NCBI GenBank assembly: GCA_046350375.1 | Contig: JAXMAO010000002.1 | Span: forward strand, 434,001 to 498,000 | From: JAXMAO01 sp046350375 | GTDB lineage: Bacteria > Planctomycetota > Phycisphaerae > UBA1845 > UTPLA1 | Direction: 5' to 3' | DNA: 64,000 nucleotides | Shown: positions 1-8,638 of the stretch, one piece after another | Layout of the letters: every line of letters starts with the position of its first letter | Numbering within the stretch: the first letter of the stretch is position 1 | Position numbers and translations under genes: made by a program | Notes under the pieces: generated by a model | Seen by the model: only the letters and a program-made list of their open reading frames with translations | What the model was told of the DNA's origin: nothing | Databases searched by the model: none

Positions 1-46
1 TCAGGCCGGCCGAACGGCAGCCCGGCCGTTTGCACGGCCGCAACGC

Positions 47-1585
47 CTACCAGGAGTAGTGGACCGTGTAGCTCAGCTTGAGCGGCCTGCCCGGGGCGAC
101 CGTCACCGGGAACTCGATCGTGCGGCTGTCGGTCTTTTCGAAGGCGTGGCTCTTGGCGGTGATTTCCCAGTTCACCCAGCGGTAGAGATTCTCCTTCACG
201 ATGACCTTGACCGGCTCGCTCTTCTGGTTGCGCAGCTCGATTTCAATCTTCTCGTCGATCGTGCGGCGCGACGTATCGACCCGGAAGTCGGCCTGCCTGC
301 GCTCGCCCACCACGTCGAAGGCCGTGCCGAGCGCGATCTGCACGCGCTCGTCGCGCGGCGTGTGGTCGATGGTGTCCTCGCCGATGAACTCGAGCGACTG
401 ATCGGCCGGGTCGCGCTTGCTGACGCGGATGCGTCCGGCCGGCAGGGGAATGCCCAGGCCGGACTTCTCGTCGTTGCGAAAGCGCAGGTAGACGTCGACC
501 TTCTTGTTGCCGCCGCCGCCGTAGCTGCGGTCGGTGACCGGATCGGCGAACGAGCCGAGGAACCGCGAACCGAGTCCGTAGTAGACGAGCACCTTCTCAC
601 ACGGCACGCCGCGCGCGACCGGAAACAGCTCGATCTGCTTGGTGGAGTTCTGCGGCAGAGTGACCGGCCGGCCGAGAGTGTAGAGGTGGTATTCAAAGAA
701 TGCCTTCTCCACGAAGCCGCCCCCGGTCACGCGGCCCATCGCGAGCTTGCTTTCGGGCGCGCCGAAATCGGCCTGCTGCTGGGCGCGGTGGACCTCGCCG
801 GCGACCAGTTTCAGCTTCGCATCGTCGAACGACGCCCCGCACTGGTTGATGATGCTGACCCACGCGCCCACGTCCAGCGCGCCGGAGTTGGCGTCCTTCC
901 CCTCGGAGAAGACCACGTTGTAGTCGGCCCACCAGGTCATGCCGCCGGTCTGGTAGGAGACGCGCGTCGGCTGCGTTCCGCCGCCGGCAGACTCGACATC
1001 CCACACCAGCGTGGGGCGCGTGATGAGTCCGCCCGGCAGGTCGGGAAAGCGAACGTTGGAGTAACCGTTGATGACCTGCACGCCGTCGGCCGTGCGCAGC
1101 ACCAGCCCGCCCTGCGTCGACAGCAGCGTGCCGGTGGTGGTCGAGACGTGATCGCCTTCGACGCGCTCGACGGTGATCGGCCGGTCGATGTAGCGCTCCA
1201 TGAGCTTGGCCGAGCTGACCAGGTCGAACTGGTAGTTCTGGTCGAGCACGCGGGTGCCCTTGGAATCCGACAGCGATTCGAAGGTGACCGTGGTGGGGTC
1301 GATGAGCGCGGCCACGTCGGAGAATCGAATCGTGTCGCGGCCGGCCTTGATCTCGATCGGGCGCTCCTGCTTCACGACGGCGTAGCCGGGCAGGCGCGGA
1401 GTCTGCGGCGGGCCGCCGATCGACTCGGGCAGCGGGCGATACCAGTCGGCGGGAATGGCGCCGGGCTGGGCCGAGCTGTAGATCGTCAACGCGGTGGCTG
1501 ACCGCGGCGCATCGGCGGCCGGCGTCGGCGACGCGGCGCCCGCGCCCAGCAATAACACACCCAACATGATCCGCAACTGTGACAT
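47..1585 (-). CDS. Exported DUF4139 domain protein
   Basis: A 512-residue protein that starts with a signal peptide (MSQLRIMLGVLLLGAG, then an alanine-rich stretch to about residue 24). The body has the pattern I associate with DUF4139 proteins: a phrase near residue 95 of the type TFESLSD..RVLDQNYQFDL, then LLSTQGGLVL and a long beta-rich C-terminal half with WWADYNVV and a final LSYTVHYSW. The biochemical role of this family is not established. The start at 1585 is preceded by AGGAG at good spacing; a longer frame reaching 1705 lacks a signal peptide at its beginning. It lies alone, downstream of the terminator of the next gene, so it probably has its own promoter. Family assignment is from memory of the motif pattern; function is unknown. 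Confidence 0.85.
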   Translation of the reverse strand: MSQLRIMLGVLLLGAGAASPTPAADAPRSATALTIYSSAQPGAIPADWYRPLPESIGGPPQTPRLPGYAVVKQERPIEIKAGRDTIRFSDVAALIDPTTVTFESLSDSKGTRVLDQNYQFDLVSSAKLMERYIDRPITVERVEGDHVSTTTGTLLSTQGGLVLRTADGVQVINGYSNVRFPDLPGGLITRPTLVWDVESAGGGTQPTRVSYQTGGMTWWADYNVVFSEGKDANSGALDVGAWVSIINQCGASFDDAKLKLVAGEVHRAQQQADFGAPESKLAMGRVTGGGFVEKAFFEYHLYTLGRPVTLPQNSTKQIELFPVARGVPCEKVLVYYGLGSRFLGSFADPVTDRSYGGGGNKKVDVYLRFRNDEKSGLGIPLPAGRIRVSKRDPADQSLEFIGEDTIDHTPRDERVQIALGTAFDVVGERRQADFRVDTSRRTIDEKIEIELRNQKSEPVKVIVKENLYRWVNWEITAKSHAFEKTDSRTIEFPVTVAPGRPLKLSYTVHYSW

Positions 1586-1789
1586 TTGAAGGCTCCTGGT
1601 TCGAGACGCGTGAGTTTCGCCCAACAAGCCTTCAGACGACAGGTCGCGGCGGCTGGTTCCCCGCTTTCTTGCAGCGGGTCGCCCGCCGATGGAAACGTCC
1701 GACAAAGCGCGCCGCCACGCTGCAACCGGCCGCCACGCCGCGCGTACAAGATGACGTCCAAGTATCCACCACGCTTGCGCCGCGCGCAG

Positions 1790-1825
1790 AAAAACAGCCG
1801 GCCCGCGGGTTCACCGCAGGCCGGC
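1790..1825 (-). terminator. Rho-independent terminator after the dockerin-repeat gene
   Basis: Inverted repeat GCCGGCC (1797-1803) with GGCCGGC (1819-1825) and an inner GCGG/CCGC pair around a 5-base loop. Read on the minus strand, the hairpin is followed by TGTTTTT. It sits 42 bases after the stop codon at 1867. Confidence 0.8.
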
Positions 1826-1866
1826 CGCCGGGCGTAATTCCCCTCAACGTGGCGATCGTCGCCTAA

Positions 1867-4800
1867 TTACGGACAGAGCGCCGGATCGCCGGCGTTCAGC
1901 AGACAGCAGACGAACCGCTGCACATCCGCGCCATTGGCGGGCGGGATGCTGTCCAGGTCCGATCGGCCGAGCGTGGCCGGGTCGTTCATCCGGCCTTCGA
2001 TGCCGGCGAGGAACGGAGCAATGTCGGCGTTGTTGACCACGCCGTCGCCGTTGATGTCGCCGCACAGGGTTCCGATGCACGCCGGTCCCACGAAGCCGAG
2101 ATTGGCATCGACCAGCGCGAGGTCCAGCGCGTTGACGACGCCGTCACCGTTCAGGTCGCCGCCGGCCCAGCCCAGGTTGAGCTGACCCTGATTTGCAACG
2201 ACGACGGCGCGGTCGGCCGCATCGACGTCGCCGTCGAGGTCCACGTCGCCGTAGCGGGTGCAGAGAATGGCGAACACCACCTCGTCCACGTCGCGCTGAT
2301 CGACCAGCAGGTCGCCGGTCATGTCGCAGCTCAGGTCGATGCCCGCCGCCTGGTCGATGTTCTTCCAGCTTCCGAAGTTGCGATAGACGTAGTCGATGTC
2401 GGCGGCGTTGACGCTGCCGTTCTGGCCGTTCGGATAGGCCCCGCGGAACGCGCCGGCGGGGCTGCCGGCCACGTCGGCCCGCGAGTCGCCGGGCTTGTAG
2501 GTCGCGCCGGTCGCCAGCGTGGTGCCGAAGTAGTTCGAGCCCATGCCGAGTCCGGCCCAGGCGTTGTCGACCGCGATGAAGCCCTGCTTGCGATCGAGCT
2601 GCCCGGTGGCGGGGTCGATCGCCAGGCCGTCGGCGAAGTAGCGGGCGTCGAGCGCGTTGAAGTCGCCGTCGCCGTCGAAGTCGCCGATGATTTCGGGGAC
2701 GACGAAGTCGTCGGCACACACGCCTTGTCCGCCGCCGGTTCCGGGCGAGATGCCTTCGGCGGTGGTGAAGGCGCGCGGGTCCTTCAGGGCCTCCATGAGC
2801 TTGGCAGCGTCGTTCAGGTTTCGCAGACCGTCGTTGTTGAAGTCCCCGGAAATCAGGTTGCGCCGGTTCAGCCGCAGCCCGTCGGTCACCGTGTAGCTGA
2901 CGCCGTTGAACGCCAGGTAGGCGCCGTTGGTGCTGCCGTCGCTGTAGGCGCCGCCGAATCCGACGCGCGTGTTCCGCAGCGGCACGAGCCCGGCGACGTT
3001 GGCCGCGCCGAACGCGTTGGGGCTGTCGCTGTTGTTGCAGCGCATCCAGTCCTGCAACGTCTGATTGACGGGCTGCGCGATGAACTTCGTGGGATTGCGG
3101 AGGTCCGGCAGCGCGTCCACCCCCTGGGTCAGCGTGAAGCTGAAGGCCAGGTACTGCCCGGGCATGTTGTTGTTGACGTCCTGGGCCGGGGCCGCCACGA
3201 AGTTCTCAACGCTGTAGACAATGTTCCGGATGTAGTCGCGGGCGCTGATGTTGCCCATCGCCGGGTTGGTGTTGCCGCCGATGCCGGCCTTGGGGTCGCC
3301 GCGGGTGATGAACGTCTCCGGGCCGCCGATCTGGTAGCCCAGCAGGCCGTTGCTGTTGTCGAGACAGGTATCCACGGCGGGGCGGACATAGCCGTTGTTG
3401 GCCGGTCGCCGATTCGCCGGCGGGGTCGGACAGCCGCCCCCGGGCGGGTCTCCGACTTGCGGGGTCGGCACGAAACCGGGAATGCGCTTGCCATCATCGT
3501 CCACGTCCTTGGCGACGTTCATGATTTCGAGCACGCCCGAGCGCTGCAGTGATGCGGCGCGACCGCCGAACAGGCCGGTGTGGCCCACGGCCAGGCGGCG
3601 CTGCTTGACCGCGTTCTCCATGATGCCCGAGCCGCCGCAGTTGGTCGGCTGGGTGCGGCTGCCGGCCGGCAGGTCGAACGGCCCGCCCGCCGGAACGATG
3701 CCCACGTTGGATTCCTGCGAGAAGTTGATGCGCGGGCCGAGGTTGTCGCCGTTGCCCTGGCTGGGATCGACCCCGAGCGAATTCTGGAACCCGTTGCGTG
3801 TGCCGGAGCCGACATCGCGCGTGCCGGACTGGAGGTTCTCGCCGGTCGACATGCGCCCGGTCACCGCCAGGAACTGCAGGTCGGTGTAGCGGATGTCGCG
3901 AATGCCGGTGCCGCGGTTGGTAATGGCCGCGATTGGCACCCAGGCGATGGTCGAATCGTAGATCGTGCTGCCGTCCGGCGCGGGCGTCGTCGGCGGGTTG
4001 TTGTTCTGATTCAGCGCGAACGGCGACCGCACCAGCGACACCAGCGTGCTGGGCAGGCCGGCGGTCGAGCTTCTCGGATTCAGGCCATATCCCGCCTGCG
4101 TCGGCTTGCGGTTCCAGCGGGCATCGGCGCCCGAGCCCGGCCCGACCACGGCTTCGGTCGACGGCACGTCGGACACGGCGACGTCGATGGCGTGCGGAAT
4201 CAGTGGCGTGCCGCTGTCATTGGTGGTGACGCCGTCGCCTTGCGCGTCGGCCTCGCTGCAGCCGCCGATCGGCAGCTTTCCGGCCGCGTTGGCCCACTGG
4301 CTGCGATTGATGTAGCCGCTGTCCGCGGGCTTGAAGGTGGGGATGATGTCGAGCAGCTGGTTGTCGACGAACTCGGTGATGCCTTCGAGCGACCCCGAGC
4401 CGCGGTACTGAACGATCCAGTAGAACGGCGTGCCGGAGATGCAGTTCCAGTTCGGGGCGAGCTGGTTGGTCGCGCCGAAGCCGGGACAGACGTTGGTGAA
4501 GAAGCGACAGAACGGCACCAGCGTGACGCACGCCGGCGGGTCGTTCGGCCACATCTTGCCGTTGACCGGGCCGCCGCCGAGCGGGGCGAGGCAATCGGCG
4601 TTGGTGGAGGCGGGGCGGGTGAAGAAGTCCTTGAAGAGGGTCGCGCCGCTGATGTTGACTTCGCCGCCGTCCGGTGCGCCGTTGGTGCCGACGTCGAGCA
4701 GGAAGCTGCCGCAGCTGCTGGGCGCGACGAACTCGGGCGCGCTGCAGACCGTGTGGTCGCCGAGATAGACGCCGCCGAGGTTGCCGCAGGTGGTCGGGTC

Positions 4801-4929
4801 CATTTCGACACACGGCTGCGTGGTCAGCACCGCGGGCAGACAGCAGGCCCCGGACTGCGCACATGCGTTCGCACTGCACGCGGCCGCGAACAGTGCCGCC
4901 CCGACAAGCCATTGACGCAAGTTTAACAT
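1867..4929 (-). CDS. Large secreted protein with C-terminal dockerin-like calcium repeats
   Basis: A 1020-residue protein with a signal peptide (MLNLRQWLVGAALFAAACSANA). Next comes a cysteine-rich segment of the GACC-LP...C...CGNLGGVYLGDHTVC kind seen in planctomycete exported proteins. The middle 600 residues match no domain I can name; they are rich in N, G and P. The last 300 residues hold several EF-hand-like loops, such as GDFNNDGLRNLND, GDFDGDGDFNALD, GDLNGDGVVNALD and GDINGDGVVNNAD. These are dockerin type I-like and likely bind calcium, anchoring or pairing the protein outside the cytoplasm. The start at 4929 has AAGGAG upstream; the in-frame ATG 18 bases earlier overlaps that Shine-Dalgarno and is less likely. 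The gene is followed by a clear terminator, so it is probably transcribed alone. Its partner or substrate cannot be read from sequence. Confidence 0.88.
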   Translation of the reverse strand: MLNLRQWLVGAALFAAACSANACAQSGACCLPAVLTTQPCVEMDPTTCGNLGGVYLGDHTVCSAPEFVAPSSCGSFLLDVGTNGAPDGGEVNISGATLFKDFFTRPASTNADCLAPLGGGPVNGKMWPNDPPACVTLVPFCRFFTNVCPGFGATNQLAPNWNCISGTPFYWIVQYRGSGSLEGITEFVDNQLLDIIPTFKPADSGYINRSQWANAAGKLPIGGCSEADAQGDGVTTNDSGTPLIPHAIDVAVSDVPSTEAVVGPGSGADARWNRKPTQAGYGLNPRSSTAGLPSTLVSLVRSPFALNQNNNPPTTPAPDGSTIYDSTIAWVPIAAITNRGTGIRDIRYTDLQFLAVTGRMSTGENLQSGTRDVGSGTRNGFQNSLGVDPSQGNGDNLGPRINFSQESNVGIVPAGGPFDLPAGSRTQPTNCGGSGIMENAVKQRRLAVGHTGLFGGRAASLQRSGVLEIMNVAKDVDDDGKRIPGFVPTPQVGDPPGGGCPTPPANRRPANNGYVRPAVDTCLDNSNGLLGYQIGGPETFITRGDPKAGIGGNTNPAMGNISARDYIRNIVYSVENFVAAPAQDVNNNMPGQYLAFSFTLTQGVDALPDLRNPTKFIAQPVNQTLQDWMRCNNSDSPNAFGAANVAGLVPLRNTRVGFGGAYSDGSTNGAYLAFNGVSYTVTDGLRLNRRNLISGDFNNDGLRNLNDAAKLMEALKDPRAFTTAEGISPGTGGGQGVCADDFVVPEIIGDFDGDGDFNALDARYFADGLAIDPATGQLDRKQGFIAVDNAWAGLGMGSNYFGTTLATGATYKPGDSRADVAGSPAGAFRGAYPNGQNGSVNAADIDYVYRNFGSWKNIDQAAGIDLSCDMTGDLLVDQRDVDEVVFAILCTRYGDVDLDGDVDAADRAVVVANQGQLNLGWAGGDLNGDGVVNALDLALVDANLGFVGPACIGTLCGDINGDGVVNNADIAPFLAGIEGRMNDPATLGRSDLDSIPPANGADVQRFVCCLLNAGDPALCP

Positions 4930-5033
4930 ATTTTGAGTCTCCTTCATACATGTGCCCCTTAACATCGTGTTACAGGCGAGCATGTCCCACCTTCCGATTT
5001 CCGGGCCCGGCCCAACGACCCGGCCCCAGCCGG

Positions 5034-5051
5034 CCGGCGCCCACGCGCCGG
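5034..5051 (-). terminator. Hairpin after the prepilin-like gene, possible terminator
   Basis: CCGGCGC and GCGCCGG pair perfectly around a 4-base loop, 18 bases past the stop codon at 5070. There is no U-tract, so termination is only a guess. Confidence 0.3.
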
Positions 5052-5069
5052 TCTAACGACGGTTCGACA

Positions 5070-6146
5070 TCACCACGGCGGCCCCACCTTGTTTGCCCCG
5101 TTGATCGCGTAGTAGTACTGCCCCCACTCGCGGTTCTCCATCGTCTGCAACACGCCGCGCTTCTCGACGTGCCCATCCGCATAAGCGAAGTTCGCCGCGC
5201 CGCCGCTGTAGGCGTCGCCGCCCGGATGATGCCGCCCGACCGCGTTGATCTCCGGCACGCCGGGGTTGTCCATCACGCACACGGCCTCCTCGGCCTGCTG
5301 CTTGGGCAGAACGCCGTAGTGCGGCGCGTCGCCGTATGTGAAGCCCGGCGTATCGACCGGCGCCGAGTATTCGTTGGTCCCCGCCCCGACGTGATAGAAC
5401 GGATTGATCGATCGGTGACTCTTCGACAGCAGCCCGCCGCTGCTTTGCACGGCGATCGCCTGCCAGTTGTTCAGAAACTCGGTCAGCAGAATGGTCTTGG
5501 CCGTGTCGCCCACCTTGGTCTGAAGCGTGAAGACGTTGGTTCGCAGCCCGCCGCCCTCGGCAGCCGAGAGGTCCTGCGTGAACTTGTTGCGCGGGAAGAT
5601 CGCCGCGTTGCCGGTGTAGGCCATCCGCGGCGCCTGCGCGTCGGCCAGTGTATCGTTCGAGCTGCTGGTTCCGTTCTGGTCCACCTGCCCGGATTCCCAG
5701 TCGGAGCCGCTCGACCCGGGATTAGTCCGCGGCGCGCCGCCGTTGAAATATCCCGGACACTGAAATGCCTTGTCGCCCACCTGCCCCTTGGAATAGAGGA
5801 ACCACGACCAGTGCAGGTATCCGAACGGGTGGGTGGGGTTCTGATCGAAGAAGTCGTACGTCGCCTGCTGGTCGGCCGGGTAGATGTATGCCGGCGGATA
5901 GACGCCATCCCAGTCCGCCAGGTAGCTCGCCATCGCCGTGCCGATGTCGTGCAGGTTGGCGGCGCACTTGACGGCCTGTCCCTGCTTCCGCGCGGCCGAG
6001 AGCGACGGCAGCAGGATGGCGATCAGCAGCGTGATGATGGCGATGACGACCAGCAGCTCGATCAGCGTGAAACCGCGGGCGTCGAAACCGCCGGCCCCGT
6101 GAACCGGAGAGCGGGGCTGACGCGACAGACGGTTGATCGCGGACAT
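5070..6146 (-). CDS. Prepilin-type protein with H-X9-DG tail (DUF1559-like)
   Basis: A 358-residue protein with a type IV prepilin leader: a basic N-terminus, then the processing site and helix GFTLIELLVVIAIITLLIA, with cleavage expected after the glycine of RGF. The middle is a globular pseudopilin-like domain. Near the C-terminus there is HHPGG...NFAYADGHVE, in which a histidine is spaced before a DG pair; this is the H-X9-DG tail common in planctomycete prepilin-like proteins. Such proteins usually occur in many copies in planctomycete genomes and are of unknown exact role (pseudopilins or surface proteins). ATG at 6146 has AGGAGA 7 bases upstream; the longer frame to 6245 is unlikely because it puts 33 extra residues before the leader. 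No secretion genes of the T2SS type are adjacent. Confidence 0.9.
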   Translation of the reverse strand: MSAINRLSRQPRSPVHGAGGFDARGFTLIELLVVIAIITLLIAILLPSLSAARKQGQAVKCAANLHDIGTAMASYLADWDGVYPPAYIYPADQQATYDFFDQNPTHPFGYLHWSWFLYSKGQVGDKAFQCPGYFNGGAPRTNPGSSGSDWESGQVDQNGTSSSNDTLADAQAPRMAYTGNAAIFPRNKFTQDLSAAEGGGLRTNVFTLQTKVGDTAKTILLTEFLNNWQAIAVQSSGGLLSKSHRSINPFYHVGAGTNEYSAPVDTPGFTYGDAPHYGVLPKQQAEEAVCVMDNPGVPEINAVGRHHPGGDAYSGGAANFAYADGHVEKRGVLQTMENREWGQYYYAINGANKVGPPW

Positions 6147-6604
6147 GTCTGGTCTCCTGTGCGGCGATGCCTCAATTCCAGGGTCGCGGAAACGGTAGCT
6201 CCCGCGCGCTAAGTGCTGATGCAGGGCAAGCCAACAAACAGACAAGAAGCGACGAGCATTGCGCTAAGCGGCCGGGCCATCCGCGGCGTTCGGGGGCAGG
6301 CCTGTGCCGGCCGCGGCGCGATCGGATCACCGGTATTCGCCAAACCTGACTCAAGAACCTGTGCCAGAGCGGCTTGTGGCGCATGCGGAGCATGTGACAA
6401 GCCGGGGCCGCCGGCCGAGCAGCGGTTGACATCCGAGGGGCATTTGCCCGATACTGGAATGTGCTGGGTATCGGTCCCACACTCCGGCGACGGACCACAC
6501 GAGCCGTCGGCCCGCCAGTGCGCGACGCGGGAGCACCCCCCCACGGGGCGGAACACCATCAGACCATCGCGGCGCCGCCTGCGCCGCACCACAAGGGCTA
6601 GCAC
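6147..6604. other. Intergenic region between divergent genes
   Basis: 458 bases with no credible gene. It separates the minus-strand prepilin-like gene from the plus-strand coiled-coil gene and should hold both promoters. One plus-strand candidate promoter is listed separately; nothing else is recognised. Confidence 0.6.
6426..6455 (+). promoter_or_regulatory. Candidate sigma-70-type promoter for the coiled-coil membrane protein
   Basis: TTGACA (perfect -35) and GATACT (4 of 6 for -10) separated by 18 bases. The predicted transcript start is about 140 bases before the ATG at 6605. Confidence 0.4.
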
Positions 6605-8086
6605 ATGGCGGGCGCCAAGCCACAGAAACGCGGCAGCCAAATCACCGGCGTGCACGTCGCGCTGTTCGTTTTCATCGGGTTGTGGGCCGGCGCCACGACC
6701 TGGGCGATCATCATGCTCACCAACCAGGAGCAGCTGCGCCAGCAGGCCGCCACCGGCGACAACCTGAAGAAGACCCTGCTCGGCCCGGCCGGCAGCGATC
6801 CGGTCGTGCAGGCCATGCAGAGCCAGGCGACCACGGCCGCCAAGTCGCTGGCCGGATTCATGCACGAACGCATCAAGGCGCTGTCGGGCCGGCTGACCGG
6901 CAACCCGGCCGACGACTGGCGCGTGGTCGAGACGCAGTGGAACGGCCTGCTGGACGACATCGCCCAGGCCGGGAAGGTGCCCAGCGCCGAGTCGATCTCG
7001 CGCAGCGGCGGGGCAATTCCGGCGCTGAAGCAGATGTACGAGTGGTTCCTGGCCGAGAACGACGCCAAGACCAAGGCGCTGGCCGCGCTGGAAGAGGCCA
7101 ACAAGTCGGTCGCCGAATCTCAGGCGCGCGAAAAGGAGCTGGAGCAGGACTTCAAAGGCAAGCTCGACGACCTGGAGAAGAAGGTCGCCTCGATCAGTTC
7201 GGAGAAGGACGACTTCGCCAAGACGAAGACCAAGGAGATCGACGACCTGACGCACAACATCGCCGCGAAGAAGGACGAGCTGACGCGAATGGAATCCTCC
7301 ATGAGCGAGCAGCGCCAGCGCCACGAGCAGGCCATCGCCAAGGTCGAGACGACCCTGGCGCAGCAGGCCTCGCTGCTGGCCGACTATCGCTCGCCCGGCC
7401 CGGAGGGAACCAACGAGCTCGACATTGCGCGGCAGCCGGTGGGGCGCGTGCTGCGGGCCCTGCCGGGCGACGCGCTGGTGCACATCGACCTGGGCAAGCA
7501 CGACGGCGTCAAGCTCGGCATGCCGTTCGCGATCTACTCGTTCGACAAGCGCGTGCCGATCGACGGGCGCGGCAAGGCGACCATCGAGGTGGTCAGCGTC
7601 GGGGAGCACACGGCCGAGTGCCGCACCGTCACGCCGGCGCCGCCGGACGACCCGATCCTCGAGGAAGACCTGGCCGGCAACATCGTGCTGAGCCGCAATC
7701 GCAGCAAGAAGCCGCGCTTCTGCGTGCTGGGCACATTCGACGTGAACTACGACGGCACCTACGACGCCGCCGACTATGGCAAGGTGGTTTCGTTCATCGA
7801 GCGGTTCGGCGGCGTGGTGGTCGACGAGGTCGACGCCGAGACGGACTATGTGGTGCGCGGTCGCCGGCCCGATCCGGCCGCCGCCGTCACCGGCAAGAGC
7901 GCCCCGGGCGACACCGACCCGGCCGCGGTCACCAAGGTCCGCCACGCGACGCGCGACGCCACCCACTACGACAAGTCAATCCGCCAGGCGACCGCGCTGG
8001 CGATTCCGCGCCTCTCGCAGGATCAGTTCTTCAACTTCGTCGGGCTCGACCTGGGCCGCGACCTGGAAGCCCGCCTCTCGCCGTAG
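6605..8086 (+). CDS. Membrane-anchored coiled-coil protein with BRCT-like C-terminal segment
   Basis: 493 residues, family not recognised. Residues 18-38 form one transmembrane helix near the N-terminus (VALFVFIGLWAGATTWAIIM). Residues about 155-260 are a charged coiled coil (ALAALEEANK...KELEQDF...LEKKVASI). From about 275 there is a small beta-rich segment (GRVLRALPGDALVHIDLGKHDGVKLG). Residues about 365-420 read FCVLGTFD...VVSFIERFGGVVVDE...TDYVVRG, which resembles a BRCT fold (helix, GG turn, then a YVV-x-G strand). The product is probably anchored in the inner membrane with a long stalk. The last 64 bases overlap the convergent ASCH gene. The BRCT idea is inference only and needs a profile search. 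Confidence 0.8.
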   Translation: MAGAKPQKRGSQITGVHVALFVFIGLWAGATTWAIIMLTNQEQLRQQAATGDNLKKTLLGPAGSDPVVQAMQSQATTAAKSLAGFMHERIKALSGRLTGNPADDWRVVETQWNGLLDDIAQAGKVPSAESISRSGGAIPALKQMYEWFLAENDAKTKALAALEEANKSVAESQAREKELEQDFKGKLDDLEKKVASISSEKDDFAKTKTKEIDDLTHNIAAKKDELTRMESSMSEQRQRHEQAIAKVETTLAQQASLLADYRSPGPEGTNELDIARQPVGRVLRALPGDALVHIDLGKHDGVKLGMPFAIYSFDKRVPIDGRGKATIEVVSVGEHTAECRTVTPAPPDDPILEEDLAGNIVLSRNRSKKPRFCVLGTFDVNYDGTYDAADYGKVVSFIERFGGVVVDEVDAETDYVVRGRRPDPAAAVTGKSAPGDTDPAAVTKVRHATRDATHYDKSIRQATALAIPRLSQDQFFNFVGLDLGRDLEARLSP

Positions 8087-8565
8087 CCGCGCAATCGCCG
8101 GCCGCTCGTCCGCTCTGGCCCGGACGGCGCCGCGCGCTCGCGCCGCAGCGCCGGCAGCCGCTGACCCGGCTGGGGCGCGCCGGCCAGCGACACCCACGCC
8201 CGGCCATCGCGCTTGACGACATGGAACGGCTCGATCGCCTCCACCTGGTCGATCCAGAAGAGCCCCACCCAGCGAATCCGATCATTCATCCGCCAGAACG
8301 AGTCGGGCGCGCAAAGCGCCGGGCCATATTGCCGCGCGATCCGCTGCAGCGCCTGCGGACCAGAGACCGACAGCAGCCGCCGGCGGACGATCGTCGCCGC
8401 GGCGCGAACCGGCCCGGCGGGCACCTTGAACCAGAAGCGGTCGCCGGGCGCGGCCTGCGCGAACGCCGGCCGCCGCAGCCGCGACAACCGGCACTCGACG
8501 CGCTTGTGGCCCGCCAGCATGGCGCGCAGGTAGGTGTCGTGCACGATGACGAGGTGATGAGCCAT
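8023..8565 (-). CDS. ASCH-domain-like protein
   Basis: 180 residues. The N-terminal half begins MAHHLVIVHDTYLRAMLAGHK and continues RVECRLS, which fits the ASCH/PUA-like pattern (a G-x-K followed by E-x-R in the RNA-binding cleft), then PGDRFWFKVPAGPVRAAATI as a beta strand pair. ASCH proteins are thought to bind RNA or nucleotides. The last 40 residues are arginine-rich, low in complexity, and partly encoded inside the 3' end of the convergent neighbour, so the useful domain probably ends near residue 140. The start at 8565 lacks a strong Shine-Dalgarno; a TAGAAT -10-like hexamer lies at 8602-8607 on the same strand. Confidence 0.7.
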   Translation of the reverse strand: MAHHLVIVHDTYLRAMLAGHKRVECRLSRLRRPAFAQAAPGDRFWFKVPAGPVRAAATIVRRRLLSVSGPQALQRIARQYGPALCAPDSFWRMNDRIRWVGLFWIDQVEAIEPFHVVKRDGRAWVSLAGAPQPGQRLPALRRERAAPSGPERTSGRRLRGYGERRASRSRPRSSPTKLKN

Positions 8566-8638
8566 GGTCGTTCAACACTCATTTCGGCTCGGACGCCGCC
8601 CATTCTAGCGGTTCGCCGAAGTTTCGGAGGGGCATTGG

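Noticed and set aside
59..1501. Long open frame on the plus strand opposite the DUF4139 gene
   Set aside because: It is the reverse-strand shadow of a gene with a signal peptide, ribosome site and family motifs; its own translation is arginine- and alanine-rich without any motif.
3580..4926. Long plus-strand frame inside the dockerin gene region
   Set aside because: High GC leaves few stops in opposite frames. The minus strand has the calcium repeats and a signal peptide.
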